Shown one piece after another: positions 1 through 5,818 of a stretch of 22,669 nt of DNA (positions within the stretch are counted from its first letter, which is position 1; each line of letters begins with the position of its first letter). Source of the DNA: an uncultured Eubacteriales bacterium (lineage in GTDB: Bacteria > Bacillota > Clostridia > Oscillospirales > Oscillospiraceae); assembly GCA_900548615.1 (NCBI GenBank), contig URKW01000019.1, forward strand, positions 1 through 22,669, in the 5' to 3' direction. The notes beneath the pieces were generated by a model. That model was given only the letters and a program-made list of their open reading frames with translations. It was not told the origin of the DNA and did no database searches. Made by a program: the position numbers and the translations under genes.

Positions 1-218
1 ATCCTCGCGTCCGTGTTCCGGACACCGTAAAGCGTGAAGCTGCCGCCTGTAGGCTCCTGCAAGCCGCAGATCAGGCGGATCAGCGTGGTCTTGCCTGCGC
101 CATTCCGCCCCACAAAGCCATAGATCGCCCCCTTCGGGACACGCATGGTAAGGCTGTCCAGCGCGGTAAAACCCCGGTAATGCTTGGTCAGGGCGCTGGT
201 TTCCAACACATATTCCAT
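1..218 (-). CDS. ABC transporter ATP-binding protein, N-terminal part (cut by window edge)
   Basis: The 72 codons present encode the start of an ABC nucleotide-binding domain, which hydrolyses ATP to drive a membrane partner. It opens MEYVLETSALTKHYRGF and has Walker A GRNGAGKTT near residues 38-46, then LIRLICGLQEPTGG. The Q-loop, signature and Walker B lie beyond the left edge. Spacing of the motifs fits the single-domain ATPases of two-component (ATPase plus permease) drug or peptide exporters. The ATG at 218 is preceded by AGGGAGGT at good spacing. The gene follows a response regulator by 84 bp, which suggests regulated export or peptide resistance. The substrate cannot be told from this fragment. 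Confidence 0.9.
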   Translation of the reverse strand, partial: MEYVLETSALTKHYRGFTALDSLTMRVPKGAIYGFVGRNGAGKTTLIRLICGLQEPTGGSFTLYGVRNTDAR

Positions 219-241
219 TAATTAAGTACCTCCCTTTGCTT

Positions 242-307
242 GATACCGGTATGGTATCCGCCAAAGGTCAAGAAAGCGGTCAAGGAAACGGTCAAGAAAT
301 GGTCAAG
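242..307 (-). repeat. Four tandem TTGACC repeats plus a palindrome, candidate operator
   Basis: Read on the minus strand, CTTGACC occurs four times (plus-strand copies of GGTCAAG begin at 266, 278, 290 and 301). The steps are 12, 12 and 11 bp, close to one helical turn, as for OmpR-family regulators that bind direct repeats. The copy at 301-307 holds the stop codon of the response regulator. At 242-258 a palindrome GATACC-N5-GGTATC follows, just before the ribosome binding site of the ABC gene. The role as an operator is inferred. The same bases also read as a repeated Phe-Leu-Asp-Arg tetrapeptide in frame after the stop, so a decayed coding repeat is possible. Confidence 0.5.
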
Positions 308-971
308 ATTCCGCCGCCAGCCGGAAGCCGATCCCCCAGACCGCCTCCACATAGTCCCGGCCCGACACGGCCCGCAGCTTGCCCCGCAGATTGCTGACAT
401 GGGTTTTCAGCGAGCTTTCCGTACAATCCGGCGTGTCCGCACTGATACGATCCAACAGGACGGATTTTGCCAGCACCTGACCGGGATTCTGCATCAGCAG
501 CTTCAGAATGGCGTATTCCGTGCGGGTCAGCTGGACAGGCCGTCCGGCGGCGCGAACCTCATGGGAGGCCGTGTCCAGCGTCAGCTCGCCGCAGGTATAG
601 ACCGCCGCCAGCGGAGAGCGGGCGTTTTCCCGCAGCCGCACGGCCACACGGGCCAGCAGTTCCTTCGTGTCAAAGGGCTTGGTCAGATAGTCCGCCGCGC
701 CGCCCAGCAAGAGGTCGACCTTATCCTCCACAGACACCTTGGCGCTGACCACGATCACGGGGATGCCCTGCAATTGCGGCAGCACCTCCTCGCCGGGCAG
801 TCCCGGCAGCATCAGGTCAAGCAGCACAAGGTCGGGGCGGCTGTCCTTCAGCAGAAGCAGCGCTTCCGTCCCGGAATAGGCCCGCTGCACAGCGTAGCCC
901 TCCCGCTCCAACACCTCCTGCTCCAGATCGCCGATGGTCACATCGTCGTCGATGATCAAAATTTTCCGCAT
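303..971 (-). CDS. OmpR/PhoB-family response regulator
   Basis: This 222-residue DNA-binding response regulator has a receiver domain (about 1-118) with acidic residues in IIDDD (8-10), phospho-acceptor Asp52 in LLDLMLP, and a Lys in TKPFD. A winged-helix C-terminal domain (about 128-220) ends in the usual VEAVWGIGFRL. The ATG at 971 was chosen over an upstream in-frame ATG because AAAGGGAG lies just before it and the receiver fold starts exactly there. It begins 13 bp after the deformylase stop and precedes an ABC ATPase. Regulators of this type usually have a histidine kinase beside them. None is encoded between it and the ABC gene, so the kinase is either left of the window or elsewhere. 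Confidence 0.92.
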   Translation of the reverse strand: MRKILIIDDDVTIGDLEQEVLEREGYAVQRAYSGTEALLLLKDSRPDLVLLDLMLPGLPGEEVLPQLQGIPVIVVSAKVSVEDKVDLLLGGAADYLTKPFDTKELLARVAVRLRENARSPLAAVYTCGELTLDTASHEVRAAGRPVQLTRTEYAILKLLMQNPGQVLAKSVLLDRISADTPDCTESSLKTHVSNLRGKLRAVSGRDYVEAVWGIGFRLAAES

Positions 972-984
972 AAAACGCTCCCTT

Positions 985-1395
985 TCAGATGAGGATGCCG
1001 TCGCAGTGGTCGATCTCGTGCTGGATGATCTCCGCCGTCCAGCCGGTAAAGGTCTTGAGCCGGGTCTGGAGCTTTTCATTCTGCCACTGCACCTTGATGA
1101 TCTGGAACCGCTTCGTTTTCCGCCGTCCGGTCAGGGACAGACAGCCCTCCTCCGTTTCGTAGGGCCCGGACTGCTTCACGATGACGGGATTGAGCATGAC
1201 CATATATTCCCCCTCGTTATCAAACGCGATGATGCGCTTATTGACGCCGATCATGTTGGCGGCCATACCCACGCAGCCCTCCTTGTGGGCGGCCAGCGTG
1301 TCCAGCAGATCCCGCGCCGTCTCAAGATCCTCCAGCCCGGCACGCTCCGCCCGCTGGGCCAGAAAAGTTTCATCTCTGCAAATATCACGAATCAT
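985..1395 (-). CDS. def: Peptide deformylase, divergent
   Basis: A 136-residue metalloenzyme of the family that removes the N-terminal formyl group from new proteins. Metal ligands and catalytic residues are visible: Cys85 in EEGCLS and His126/Glu127/His130 in QHEIDH. Motif I, normally GxGxAAxQ, reads VGMAANM (42-48), so the conserved Gln is Met48. I recall a GMAANMIG form as a clostridial variant of the family, which would make this a second-type deformylase rather than a dead one. The protein is shorter than the usual 150-170 residues and ends right after motif III. AGGAGG precedes the ATG. First gene of a def-response regulator-ABC operon. Confidence 0.87.
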   Translation of the reverse strand: MIRDICRDETFLAQRAERAGLEDLETARDLLDTLAAHKEGCVGMAANMIGVNKRIIAFDNEGEYMVMLNPVIVKQSGPYETEEGCLSLTGRRKTKRFQIIKVQWQNEKLQTRLKTFTGWTAEIIQHEIDHCDGILI

Positions 1396-1550
1396 AGTTC
1401 CTCCTGTGGGGCACTTCGGCCCGTCAAAACCGTGCCTGTCCCCGTCAACTGATGGCAGCGTTTCAAAACGCCGACCTGCGCATACCGCTCCGGAAGCTCA
1501 TGCAGGCGCAAGAAGAAGCCGTCAGCCGGCGTGTATTCATCGCTCTCATT
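1392..1550 (-). other. Start-less open stretch ending at the def start codon
   Basis: A 52-codon stretch is open from just after a TAA and ends in a TGA that overlaps the def ATG as ATGA, the pattern of a coupled upstream gene. Its translation looks protein-like (for example DGFFLRLHELPERYAQ, then KRCHQLTG). No ATG or GTG lies in frame, only TTG codons without a clear ribosome binding site. The predicted def promoter start also falls inside it. I do not recognise the product. It may be the last part of a lost gene or a chance open frame. Confidence 0.25.
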
Positions 1551-1552
1551 AT

Positions 1553-1581
1553 ATTATAATATGCCGCCGCGCTCCTGTAAA
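1553..1581 (-). promoter_or_regulatory. Promoter of the def operon
   Basis: On the minus strand, TTTACA (1581-1576) and TATAAT (1558-1553) are 17 bp apart, a near-consensus sigma-A promoter pointing at def, with a leader of about 150 nt. A second overlapping TATAAT lies at 1553-1548. Confidence 0.65.
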
Positions 1582-1620
1582 CAGCATCCTTTCTCCCCCT
1601 CCCCCGTTTTCTATAGAGCC

Positions 1621-1649
1621 TTGCATATTGCTTCTCTTTTTGCTACAAT
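1621..1649 (+). promoter_or_regulatory. Promoter of the HD-domain gene
   Basis: TTGCAT (1621-1626) and TACAAT (1644-1649) with a 17-bp spacer point rightward at the HD-domain gene 35 bp downstream. The promoter diverges from the def promoter 40 bp away. Confidence 0.65.
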
Positions 1650-1683
1650 AATTTACACGCAAAAAGGAAAGGGGCATCTTCCG

Positions 1684-2130
1684 ATGTATTATTCCGACCT
1701 TGTGAAAAAGGCCTGTGCCATCATGTACGACGCCCACAAGGAGGATGTGGACAGGGGCGGCTATCCTTATGTGCTGCACCCCTTCTATCTGGCCACCCAG
1801 ATGGACGATGAGGAATCCACCTGCGCGGCGCTGCTGCACGACGTGATCGAGGATCACGGCGACCGATACTCCTTTGATGATCTGGTACGGGCAGGCTTTC
1901 CGGACTCCGTTATCCATGCGCTCCGTCTGCTGACCCACGAGAGCGGCGTGCTCTACATGGATTACGTCAAGGCGCTGGCGAAAGACCCCATCGCCCGAAA
2001 GGTCAAGCTGGCCGATCTCCGGCACAACTCGGATCCCCGGCGGCTGAACGGTGTGCGGGCCGGAAAATACGAGCTGTATCAACAGGCGATCCGCTATTTG
2101 GATGCGGAAAACCGCCGCACACCGGAATAA
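1684..2130 (+). CDS. Small HD-domain phosphohydrolase, alarmone-hydrolase-like
   Basis: A 148-residue stand-alone HD domain resembling the hydrolase half of RelA/SpoT and small alarmone hydrolases (Mesh1 type). Visible motifs are His32 (YVLHPF), His52-Asp53 with Glu56-Asp57 (LLHDVIED), and Asp111 and Asn115 (KLADLRHNSD). These match the metal-binding and ED residues of that family. The basic QRRKD-like patch that grips the (p)ppGpp pyrophosphate in Mesh1 is replaced here by KEDVDRGG, so the natural substrate may differ. No synthetase or TGS domain is present. The ATG at 1684 follows AAGGAAAGGGG; an upstream in-frame extension lies across the promoter and was rejected. It is monocistronic, with a terminator at 2226. 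Confidence 0.82.
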   Translation: MYYSDLVKKACAIMYDAHKEDVDRGGYPYVLHPFYLATQMDDEESTCAALLHDVIEDHGDRYSFDDLVRAGFPDSVIHALRLLTHESGVLYMDYVKALAKDPIARKVKLADLRHNSDPRRLNGVRAGKYELYQQAIRYLDAENRRTPE

Positions 2131-2176
2131 CCTCGGCGGACTTTGAAATTTTTTCTCCGCCAGCGCGGAAAGCATA

Positions 2177-2205
2177 TTGTATTTACGGAAAATCGATGCT
2201 ATCAT
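2177..2205 (+). promoter_or_regulatory. Possible promoter before the pseudogene
   Basis: TTGTAT (2177-2182) and TATCAT (2200-2205) are 17 bp apart. The element lies upstream of a terminator and a decayed gene, so it may be a relic or may drive an attenuated leader. Weak evidence. Confidence 0.25.
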
Positions 2206-2225
2206 AAAGGCAAATCGATCGACAC

Positions 2226-2250
2226 AAAAAGCCGCCGGCGGCGGCTTTTT
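2226..2250 (+). terminator. Rho-independent terminator after the HD-domain gene
   Basis: A perfect 11-bp stem (AAAAAGCCGCC with GGCGGCTTTTT) and a 3-nt loop GGC end in five T. It is symmetric enough to work both ways. It sits 95 bp after the HD-gene stop and before the pseudogene. Confidence 0.75.
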
Positions 2251-2299
2251 GAAAGGGTTGCGGTTAGCGTGCTCTAACCACGCAAAAGGAGGGAAACGC

Positions 2300-2443
2300 A
2301 CGGAGCCGAAAGCCTATCGGCGGGACAGCCTTTTGGGCGCTCTCGGCGCGCTGTTGATGCTTGTGGGCGATCTGTGCCTGAGCGTGATACCGGCCAGTGC
2401 CGGAGACAGCGGGAAATCGGCCCAAGCATATTTAACTACCTGA
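2300..2443 (+). pseudogene. N-terminal fragment of a small membrane protein, start codon lost
   Basis: AAAAGGAGGG (2284-2293) is followed after 6 bases by ACG instead of ATG. From there the frame reads EPKAYRRDSLLGALGALLML and on to VGDLCLSVIPASAGDSG, a basic N-terminus running into a hydrophobic segment. It stops after 47 codons in an odd sequence (SAQAYLTT). It looks like the first membrane segment of a multi-pass protein, possibly of a DUF6796-like family, though that name is a guess from the GD-LS motif. A shifted frame near 2423 (IFNYLILPA, then stop) could be the old C-terminus joined by a deletion. A start-codon change plus truncation argue for a pseudogene. Initiation at ACG is unlikely but not impossible. 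Confidence 0.5.
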
Positions 2444-2462
2444 TCCTCCCGGCATAATTGCC

Positions 2463-2491
2463 TTGCAAAAATGCCTGACTTGCGCTATGCT
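2463..2491 (+). promoter_or_regulatory. Promoter of the LysR-type regulator
   Basis: TTGCAA (2463-2468) and TATGCT (2486-2491) with a 17-bp spacer lie 17 bp upstream of the LysR start, leaving a very short leader with ribosome site GAGGT. Confidence 0.5.
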
Positions 2492-2508
2492 GTTTTTGAG
2501 GTAATCGT

Positions 2509-3372
2509 ATGGAACAGCGGGTCTTGCGCTATTTTCTCGCCGTGGCGCGGGAGGAGAATATCACAAAGGCGGCGCTGCTCCATGTGACACAGCCGACCCT
2601 CTCCCGCCAGCTGATGCAGCTGGCGGAGGAACTGGGCGTCAAGCTGTTCCGCCGCAGCCAGTACCGGGTGGTGCTGACGGAGGACGGAATGCTGCTGCGC
2701 CGCCGGGCACAGGAGATCGTGGAGCTGGCAGACAAAGCGGAGCGGGAATTGCAGCACCACGAGGAGGAGTTGACCGGCGAGGTCGCCATCGGCTGCGGCG
2801 AGACCGCCGCCATGACATTTCTTTCGGAGCATATCCGGACATTCCGCAGGCAGCATCCGCTGGTGCAGTTCCGCATCTACAGCGCCATCGCCGACGATGT
2901 GAAGGAGCGCATCGAAAAGGGCCTGCTGGACATGGGGCTGCTGGCCGAGCCGGTGGACATTGGCCGGTACGCGTTTCTGCGGATGCCGCAAAAGGACCGC
3001 TGGGGCGTTCTGCTGCCCAAGGAGCATCCGTTGGCGCAAAAAGAAGCCGTCACGCCGAAAGACCTGACGGGCGTTCCGTTGCTCATCAGCGGCCGCGAAA
3101 CGGTTCGCAACGAGCTGGTGGGCTGGTTTGGCGATGCCTATGAGAAGATCGAGGTGGCTGCCACCTTTAATCTGATCCTGAATGCCACCAACATGGTGAA
3201 AAATGGCGTTGGCGCGGCGCTGTGCTATGATTTCGGCAGTCTCTTCGACGCGCTGACCTTTGTGCCGCTTTTCCCGAAGCTGGAGACGGGAACCGTGTTG
3301 GCGTGGAAGAAGGATCAGGCATGCTCTCCGGCAGCGGAGCAGTTTCTTGGCTGCATTAAAAATACACTTTAG
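2509..3372 (+). CDS. LysR-family transcriptional regulator
   Basis: A 287-residue regulator. Its N-terminal winged helix-turn-helix (about 1-60) contains NITKAALLHVTQPTLSRQL, the usual LysR signature, and a linker helix follows (about 60-90). The effector-binding domain (about 92-285) has the periplasmic-binding-protein fold pattern, starting GEVAIGCGETAAM and with IEKGLLDMGLL in the first half. Length is normal for the family. The ATG follows TTGAGGT. LysR proteins often control a divergent neighbour. Here the upstream side holds only a decayed gene fragment, so its target may have been lost, may be the MerR-flavodoxin pair downstream, or may be distant. The ligand is unknown. Confidence 0.93.
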   Translation: MEQRVLRYFLAVAREENITKAALLHVTQPTLSRQLMQLAEELGVKLFRRSQYRVVLTEDGMLLRRRAQEIVELADKAERELQHHEEELTGEVAIGCGETAAMTFLSEHIRTFRRQHPLVQFRIYSAIADDVKERIEKGLLDMGLLAEPVDIGRYAFLRMPQKDRWGVLLPKEHPLAQKEAVTPKDLTGVPLLISGRETVRNELVGWFGDAYEKIEVAATFNLILNATNMVKNGVGAALCYDFGSLFDALTFVPLFPKLETGTVLAWKKDQACSPAAEQFLGCIKNTL

Positions 3373-3399
3373 GCATTTCTGCTTCCTCAAAACAAGCAT

Positions 3400-3428
3400 T
3401 CGACATATGGCATAAACAAGTATACAAT
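3400..3428 (+). promoter_or_regulatory. Promoter of the MerR-flavodoxin operon
   Basis: TCGACA (3400-3405) and TACAAT (3423-3428) are 17 bp apart, about 50 bp upstream of the MerR-type gene. MerR-activated promoters often have 19-20 bp spacers. This one does not, so repression or plain sigma-A use is more likely. Confidence 0.5.
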
Positions 3429-3459
3429 ACAGGTATCCACAAAGGATGCCTGTATTTTT
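3426..3459 (+). terminator. Hairpin with T-run: LysR terminator or MerR operator
   Basis: A 13-bp stem with one G-T pair (AATACAGGTATCC with GGATGCCTGTATT) and a 5-nt loop is followed by TTTT. It fits a terminator for the LysR gene that ends at 3372. It also overlaps the -10 box and start point of the next promoter, so it could serve as the operator for the MerR-type protein. Confidence 0.55.
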
Positions 3460-3476
3460 CTTTAGGAGTGATGGCC

Positions 3477-3830
3477 ATGACAAAGGACGAGGCCAGCCAG
3501 CGCTACCGTTTCCCGCCCCATATTCTGGACGAGTATGAAAGCTGGGGACTGTGCGGCGCGTTGAAAAAGGTGATGGGCGCGTGGCAGTACGATGACGAGG
3601 ATCTGGAGCGGCTCAGTACCATCATGACGCTGCACGATATCGGCTTTACCGCCGAGGAGGTGGAAACCTATATGCGTCTTCTGCTGGAGCAGCCGGACAG
3701 CGACAGGCAGCGGCTGCGGATGATGGAGGAAAAGCGAAAGGCAACTCTGGACGAGATCCACTTCCGTGAGCGGCAGCTTCAGCGGCTGGACTATCTGCGC
3801 CATGAGATACAAAAAGAAAAAGGAGTGTGA
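3477..3830 (+). CDS. MerR-family transcriptional regulator, short
   Basis: A 117-residue regulator: an N-terminal MerR-like helix-turn-helix with the family wording RFPPHILDEYESWGL and YDDEDLERLSTIMTLHDIGF (about 5-62), then a C-terminal coiled coil (about 75-115, Glu/Arg/Leu rich) for dimerisation. It lacks a C-terminal effector domain and conserved metal-binding Cys, so it is not a typical metal sensor. The ATG at 3477 was chosen because AGGAG (3464-3468) is 8 bp before it; the GTG/ATG at 3468/3471 are too close. The next gene starts 4 bp after the stop, so it very likely regulates the flavodoxin operon it begins. Confidence 0.88.
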   Translation: MTKDEASQRYRFPPHILDEYESWGLCGALKKVMGAWQYDDEDLERLSTIMTLHDIGFTAEEVETYMRLLLEQPDSDRQRLRMMEEKRKATLDEIHFRERQLQRLDYLRHEIQKEKGV

Positions 3831-3834
3831 CCAC

Positions 3835-4476
3835 ATGAAAAAACTGTTTTCCCTGCTGCTGGCGGCAGCCATGGTGCTGACGCTGGCGGCCTGCGGCGTG
3901 ACCAACGCCGACAGCAATACGGCGGACGAGCCGAAAAACAATGCTGCCGCGGATGCCGCCGATCCCGCTCCCACTGAGGAAACGCCGGAAAGCACCGGCA
4001 GCAAGGTGCTGGTGGCCTATTTCTCCGCCACCGGCCATACCAAAACCATCGCGGAATATCTGCAAGCAGCGCTGGACGCCGACCTTTACGAGATCGTGCC
4101 CCAGGAGCCTTACACCGACCCCGATCTGGACTATAATACCGATGGCTACCGGGCCAATCAGGAGCAGAACGACGATGCCGCCCGCCCCGCCATCGCGGGT
4201 CAGGTGGCGGACATGGTGCAGTACGACACGGTGTTCGTAGGCTTCCCCATCTGGTGGTATCAGGCGCCGCGTATCATCGAGACGTTTCTGGAGAGCTACG
4301 ACTTCTCCGGCAAGACCGTCATTCCCTTTGCCACCTCCGGCGGCAGCGGTATGGGCGGCGAGGATATCCTGAAGGCCGCCTGCTCCAAGGACACGAAATG
4401 GCTGCCCGGCAAGCGTCTCAGCAGCCGTGAGAGCGCCGCCTCCGTCCAGAAATGGGTGGAGAGCTTAGGCCTGTAA
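3835..4476 (+). CDS. Flavodoxin-like lipoprotein
   Basis: A 213-residue exported lipoprotein. Its signal peptide MKKLFSLLLAAAMVLTLAAC has a lipobox LAAC with Cys20, followed by an Asn/Ala/Asp-rich linker (about 21-55) and a flavodoxin domain (about 57-213). The FMN phosphate loop is YFSATGHTK, and GFPIWWYQAPRIIETF and FATSGGSGMG match the flavodoxin_4 type. It should bind FMN on the outer face of the membrane and move electrons, but its redox partner is not known. AGGAG precedes the ATG. It is the second gene after the MerR regulator and ends at a strong terminator. Confidence 0.9.
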   Translation: MKKLFSLLLAAAMVLTLAACGVTNADSNTADEPKNNAAADAADPAPTEETPESTGSKVLVAYFSATGHTKTIAEYLQAALDADLYEIVPQEPYTDPDLDYNTDGYRANQEQNDDAARPAIAGQVADMVQYDTVFVGFPIWWYQAPRIIETFLESYDFSGKTVIPFATSGGSGMGGEDILKAACSKDTKWLPGKRLSSRESAASVQKWVESLGL

Positions 4477-4482
4477 CATAAG

Positions 4483-4525
4483 AAGAACTCCGTTTTCGAG
4501 CATCTCTCGAAAACGGAGTTCTTTT
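4483..4525. terminator. Bidirectional terminator between convergent genes
   Basis: An 18-bp perfect stem (4483-4500 with 4506-4523) and a 5-nt loop CATCT. The stem itself starts with AAGAA and ends with TTCTT, followed by TT, so it can stop both the rightward flavodoxin mRNA and the leftward acetyltransferase mRNA. Confidence 0.85.
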
Positions 4526-4528
4526 CTC

Positions 4529-5197
4529 TTAATGTTCCCCGACAGGTGTGGGCAATCCGTTCTTCACATAGGTCTCCCACACGTGCAGACGGTCGCCCTC
4601 GCCGATCTGCCGCAGCACCTTGGCGGGAACCCCGGCAGCAATGCTGTTGGGCGGAATATCGCGGGTCACTACCGCACCGGCGGCGATGATGCTGCCCGCC
4701 CCGATGGTCACACCGCCGCACACCGTCACACCGGCGCACAGCCAGCAGTTGTCCCCGATGGTGATGGGCTGGGCATACTCCAGCTCGTGGCAGCCGTTGG
4801 GATAGTCCGTATAGGCCCGCTCCTCCGCCACGAACGGGTGGTTAGGCGTGGCCAGCGTTACGTTAGGGCCAACGAGGACGTTATCCCCCAGCGTGATGGG
4901 TGCCACGTCCAGAAACACGCTGTTGTAGTTGATGAAGCAGTTCCGTCCCACGTGGATGTTCACACCGTATTCGCAGTAAAAGGGCGCGAAAGCCTCAAAA
5001 TTTTTCCCTTTCGCCGAGGGGATCAGCCGCTCCAGCGCCCGCTGCTTGGCCTTGGTGCGCCACAGGGCAATGCGGTTGAATCGGTCGCAGCGGAGCATGC
5101 CCGTGCGGTGCCGCTTGGCGATCTCCGGATCGGCGGGGCTGTAGAGCCGTCCCGATATCATGCGCTCCCATTCACTGATGTTCGCTTTCGTGGTCAA
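4529..5197 (-). CDS. Hexapeptide-repeat O-acetyltransferase (LacA/Maa/NodL-like)
   Basis: A 222-residue enzyme of the maltose/galactoside O-acetyltransferase group, which moves acetyl from acetyl-CoA to sugar hydroxyls. The N-terminal cap (about 9-65) has ERMISGRLYSPADPEI, as in Maa proteins. The left-handed beta-helix is made of hexapeptide repeats such as ITLGDN, ITIGDN and VTIGAG. Catalytic His120 is in ATPNHP. The frame has no ATG or GTG near the expected start. TTG at 5197 gives the full cap and sits 12 bp after AAGGAG, while the ATG at residue 13 would cut the cap. It starts 6 bp after the flavoprotein stop, so the two are co-transcribed. The acceptor is unknown. Confidence 0.88.
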   Translation of the reverse strand: MTTKANISEWERMISGRLYSPADPEIAKRHRTGMLRCDRFNRIALWRTKAKQRALERLIPSAKGKNFEAFAPFYCEYGVNIHVGRNCFINYNSVFLDVAPITLGDNVLVGPNVTLATPNHPFVAEERAYTDYPNGCHELEYAQPITIGDNCWLCAGVTVCGGVTIGAGSIIAAGAVVTRDIPPNSIAAGVPAKVLRQIGEGDRLHVWETYVKNGLPTPVGEH

Positions 5198-5203
5198 CGC
5201 CTG

Positions 5204-5734
5204 TTACAGCTCCTTTCCCAGCGCATAGGCCCGCTCCAGATCGTCCCCGCTCAAATCGGCGGCGGTGGGGGCGTTACGCGCATTCAAGACACCCGCGTTT
5301 TCCCAGCCCAGATAGCCGGTCATTTGCCGGAACATCTCGTTGGCCGCCAGCGCCGAGTCCATCTCCGTGTCCGCCATGGCGGTGATGAGGACGGCCTTTT
5401 TCCCGCCCATCAGCACCTCGTTGTTGGCATAGAACCGGTCGATGACCGCCTTGAGCTGGGCGTTGATGGTGAAGTAGTAGATCGGCGAGACGAACACCAC
5501 CGCGTCCGCCGCCAGCAGGTGGGGATTCAGCAGCTTCATGTCGTCCGCGGCGAAGGTACACGTCCCTGTGCGGCGGCACTTGTCGCAGCCGATGCAGGGG
5601 TGAACGTTCTGAAACGCCGCGTCAAAACGGTAGACCTCATGTCCGGCATCCAGCGCCCCCTGCTGGAATCGGTCGGCCAGAGTGGCGGTGGTGCCGTTCC
5701 GGTGTGCACTGCCGGTCATCATGACGATTTTCAT
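5204..5734 (-). CDS. Iron-sulfur flavoprotein, NADPH-dependent FMN reductase fold
   Basis: A 176-residue cytoplasmic redox protein of the flavodoxin-like FMN reductase family. The FMN loop is TGSAHRNGTT (7-16). A compact cysteine motif Cys47-x2-Cys50-x2-Cys53-x5-Cys59 matches the 4Fe-4S site of archaeal and clostridial iron-sulfur flavoproteins, and SPIYYFTINAQLK follows in the fold. Such proteins pass electrons from ferredoxin-like donors and may help against oxygen or quinones. GGAGGG lies 7 bp before the ATG. It is the first gene of a pair with the acetyltransferase. This is a second flavodoxin-fold gene within 1.3 kb, but cytoplasmic and of a different subfamily from the lipoprotein. Confidence 0.9.
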   Translation of the reverse strand: MKIVMMTGSAHRNGTTATLADRFQQGALDAGHEVYRFDAAFQNVHPCIGCDKCRRTGTCTFAADDMKLLNPHLLAADAVVFVSPIYYFTINAQLKAVIDRFYANNEVLMGGKKAVLITAMADTEMDSALAANEMFRQMTGYLGWENAGVLNARNAPTAADLSGDDLERAYALGKEL

Positions 5735-5777
5735 GTCATTTCCCTCCGTAATTCAAAAATTTTGATTTGTCCGTTCG

Positions 5778-5806
5778 ATTATACCACGCTTTCTGCGCCC
5801 TGAAAA
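5778..5806 (-). promoter_or_regulatory. Promoter of the iron-sulfur flavoprotein operon
   Basis: On the minus strand, TTTTCA (5806-5801) and a perfect TATAAT (5783-5778) are 17 bp apart, about 45 bp before the flavoprotein start. The promoter lies between the ABC gene stop and the flavoprotein, so these are separate units. Confidence 0.6.
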
Positions 5807-5818
5807 CTGCCAAAATGC

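Noticed and set aside
242..307. CRISPR-like array
   Set aside because: The units are only 11-12 bp with no spacers of constant length, and no cas genes are present.
1396..1683. Riboswitch or T-box leader before def or the HD gene
   Set aside because: No conserved riboswitch core or terminator/antiterminator pair could be made out in the leader on either strand.
2177..2299. Upstream part of the 88-codon frame covering the pseudogene
   Set aside because: It crosses a perfect terminator hairpin, and the strong ribosome site lies after it, so only the part from 2300 is taken as former coding sequence.
4532..5803. A 423-codon plus-strand open frame
   Set aside because: Antisense shadow of the acetyltransferase and iron-sulfur flavoprotein genes, both clearly real; its His/Arg/Gln-rich translation is typical of shadows.
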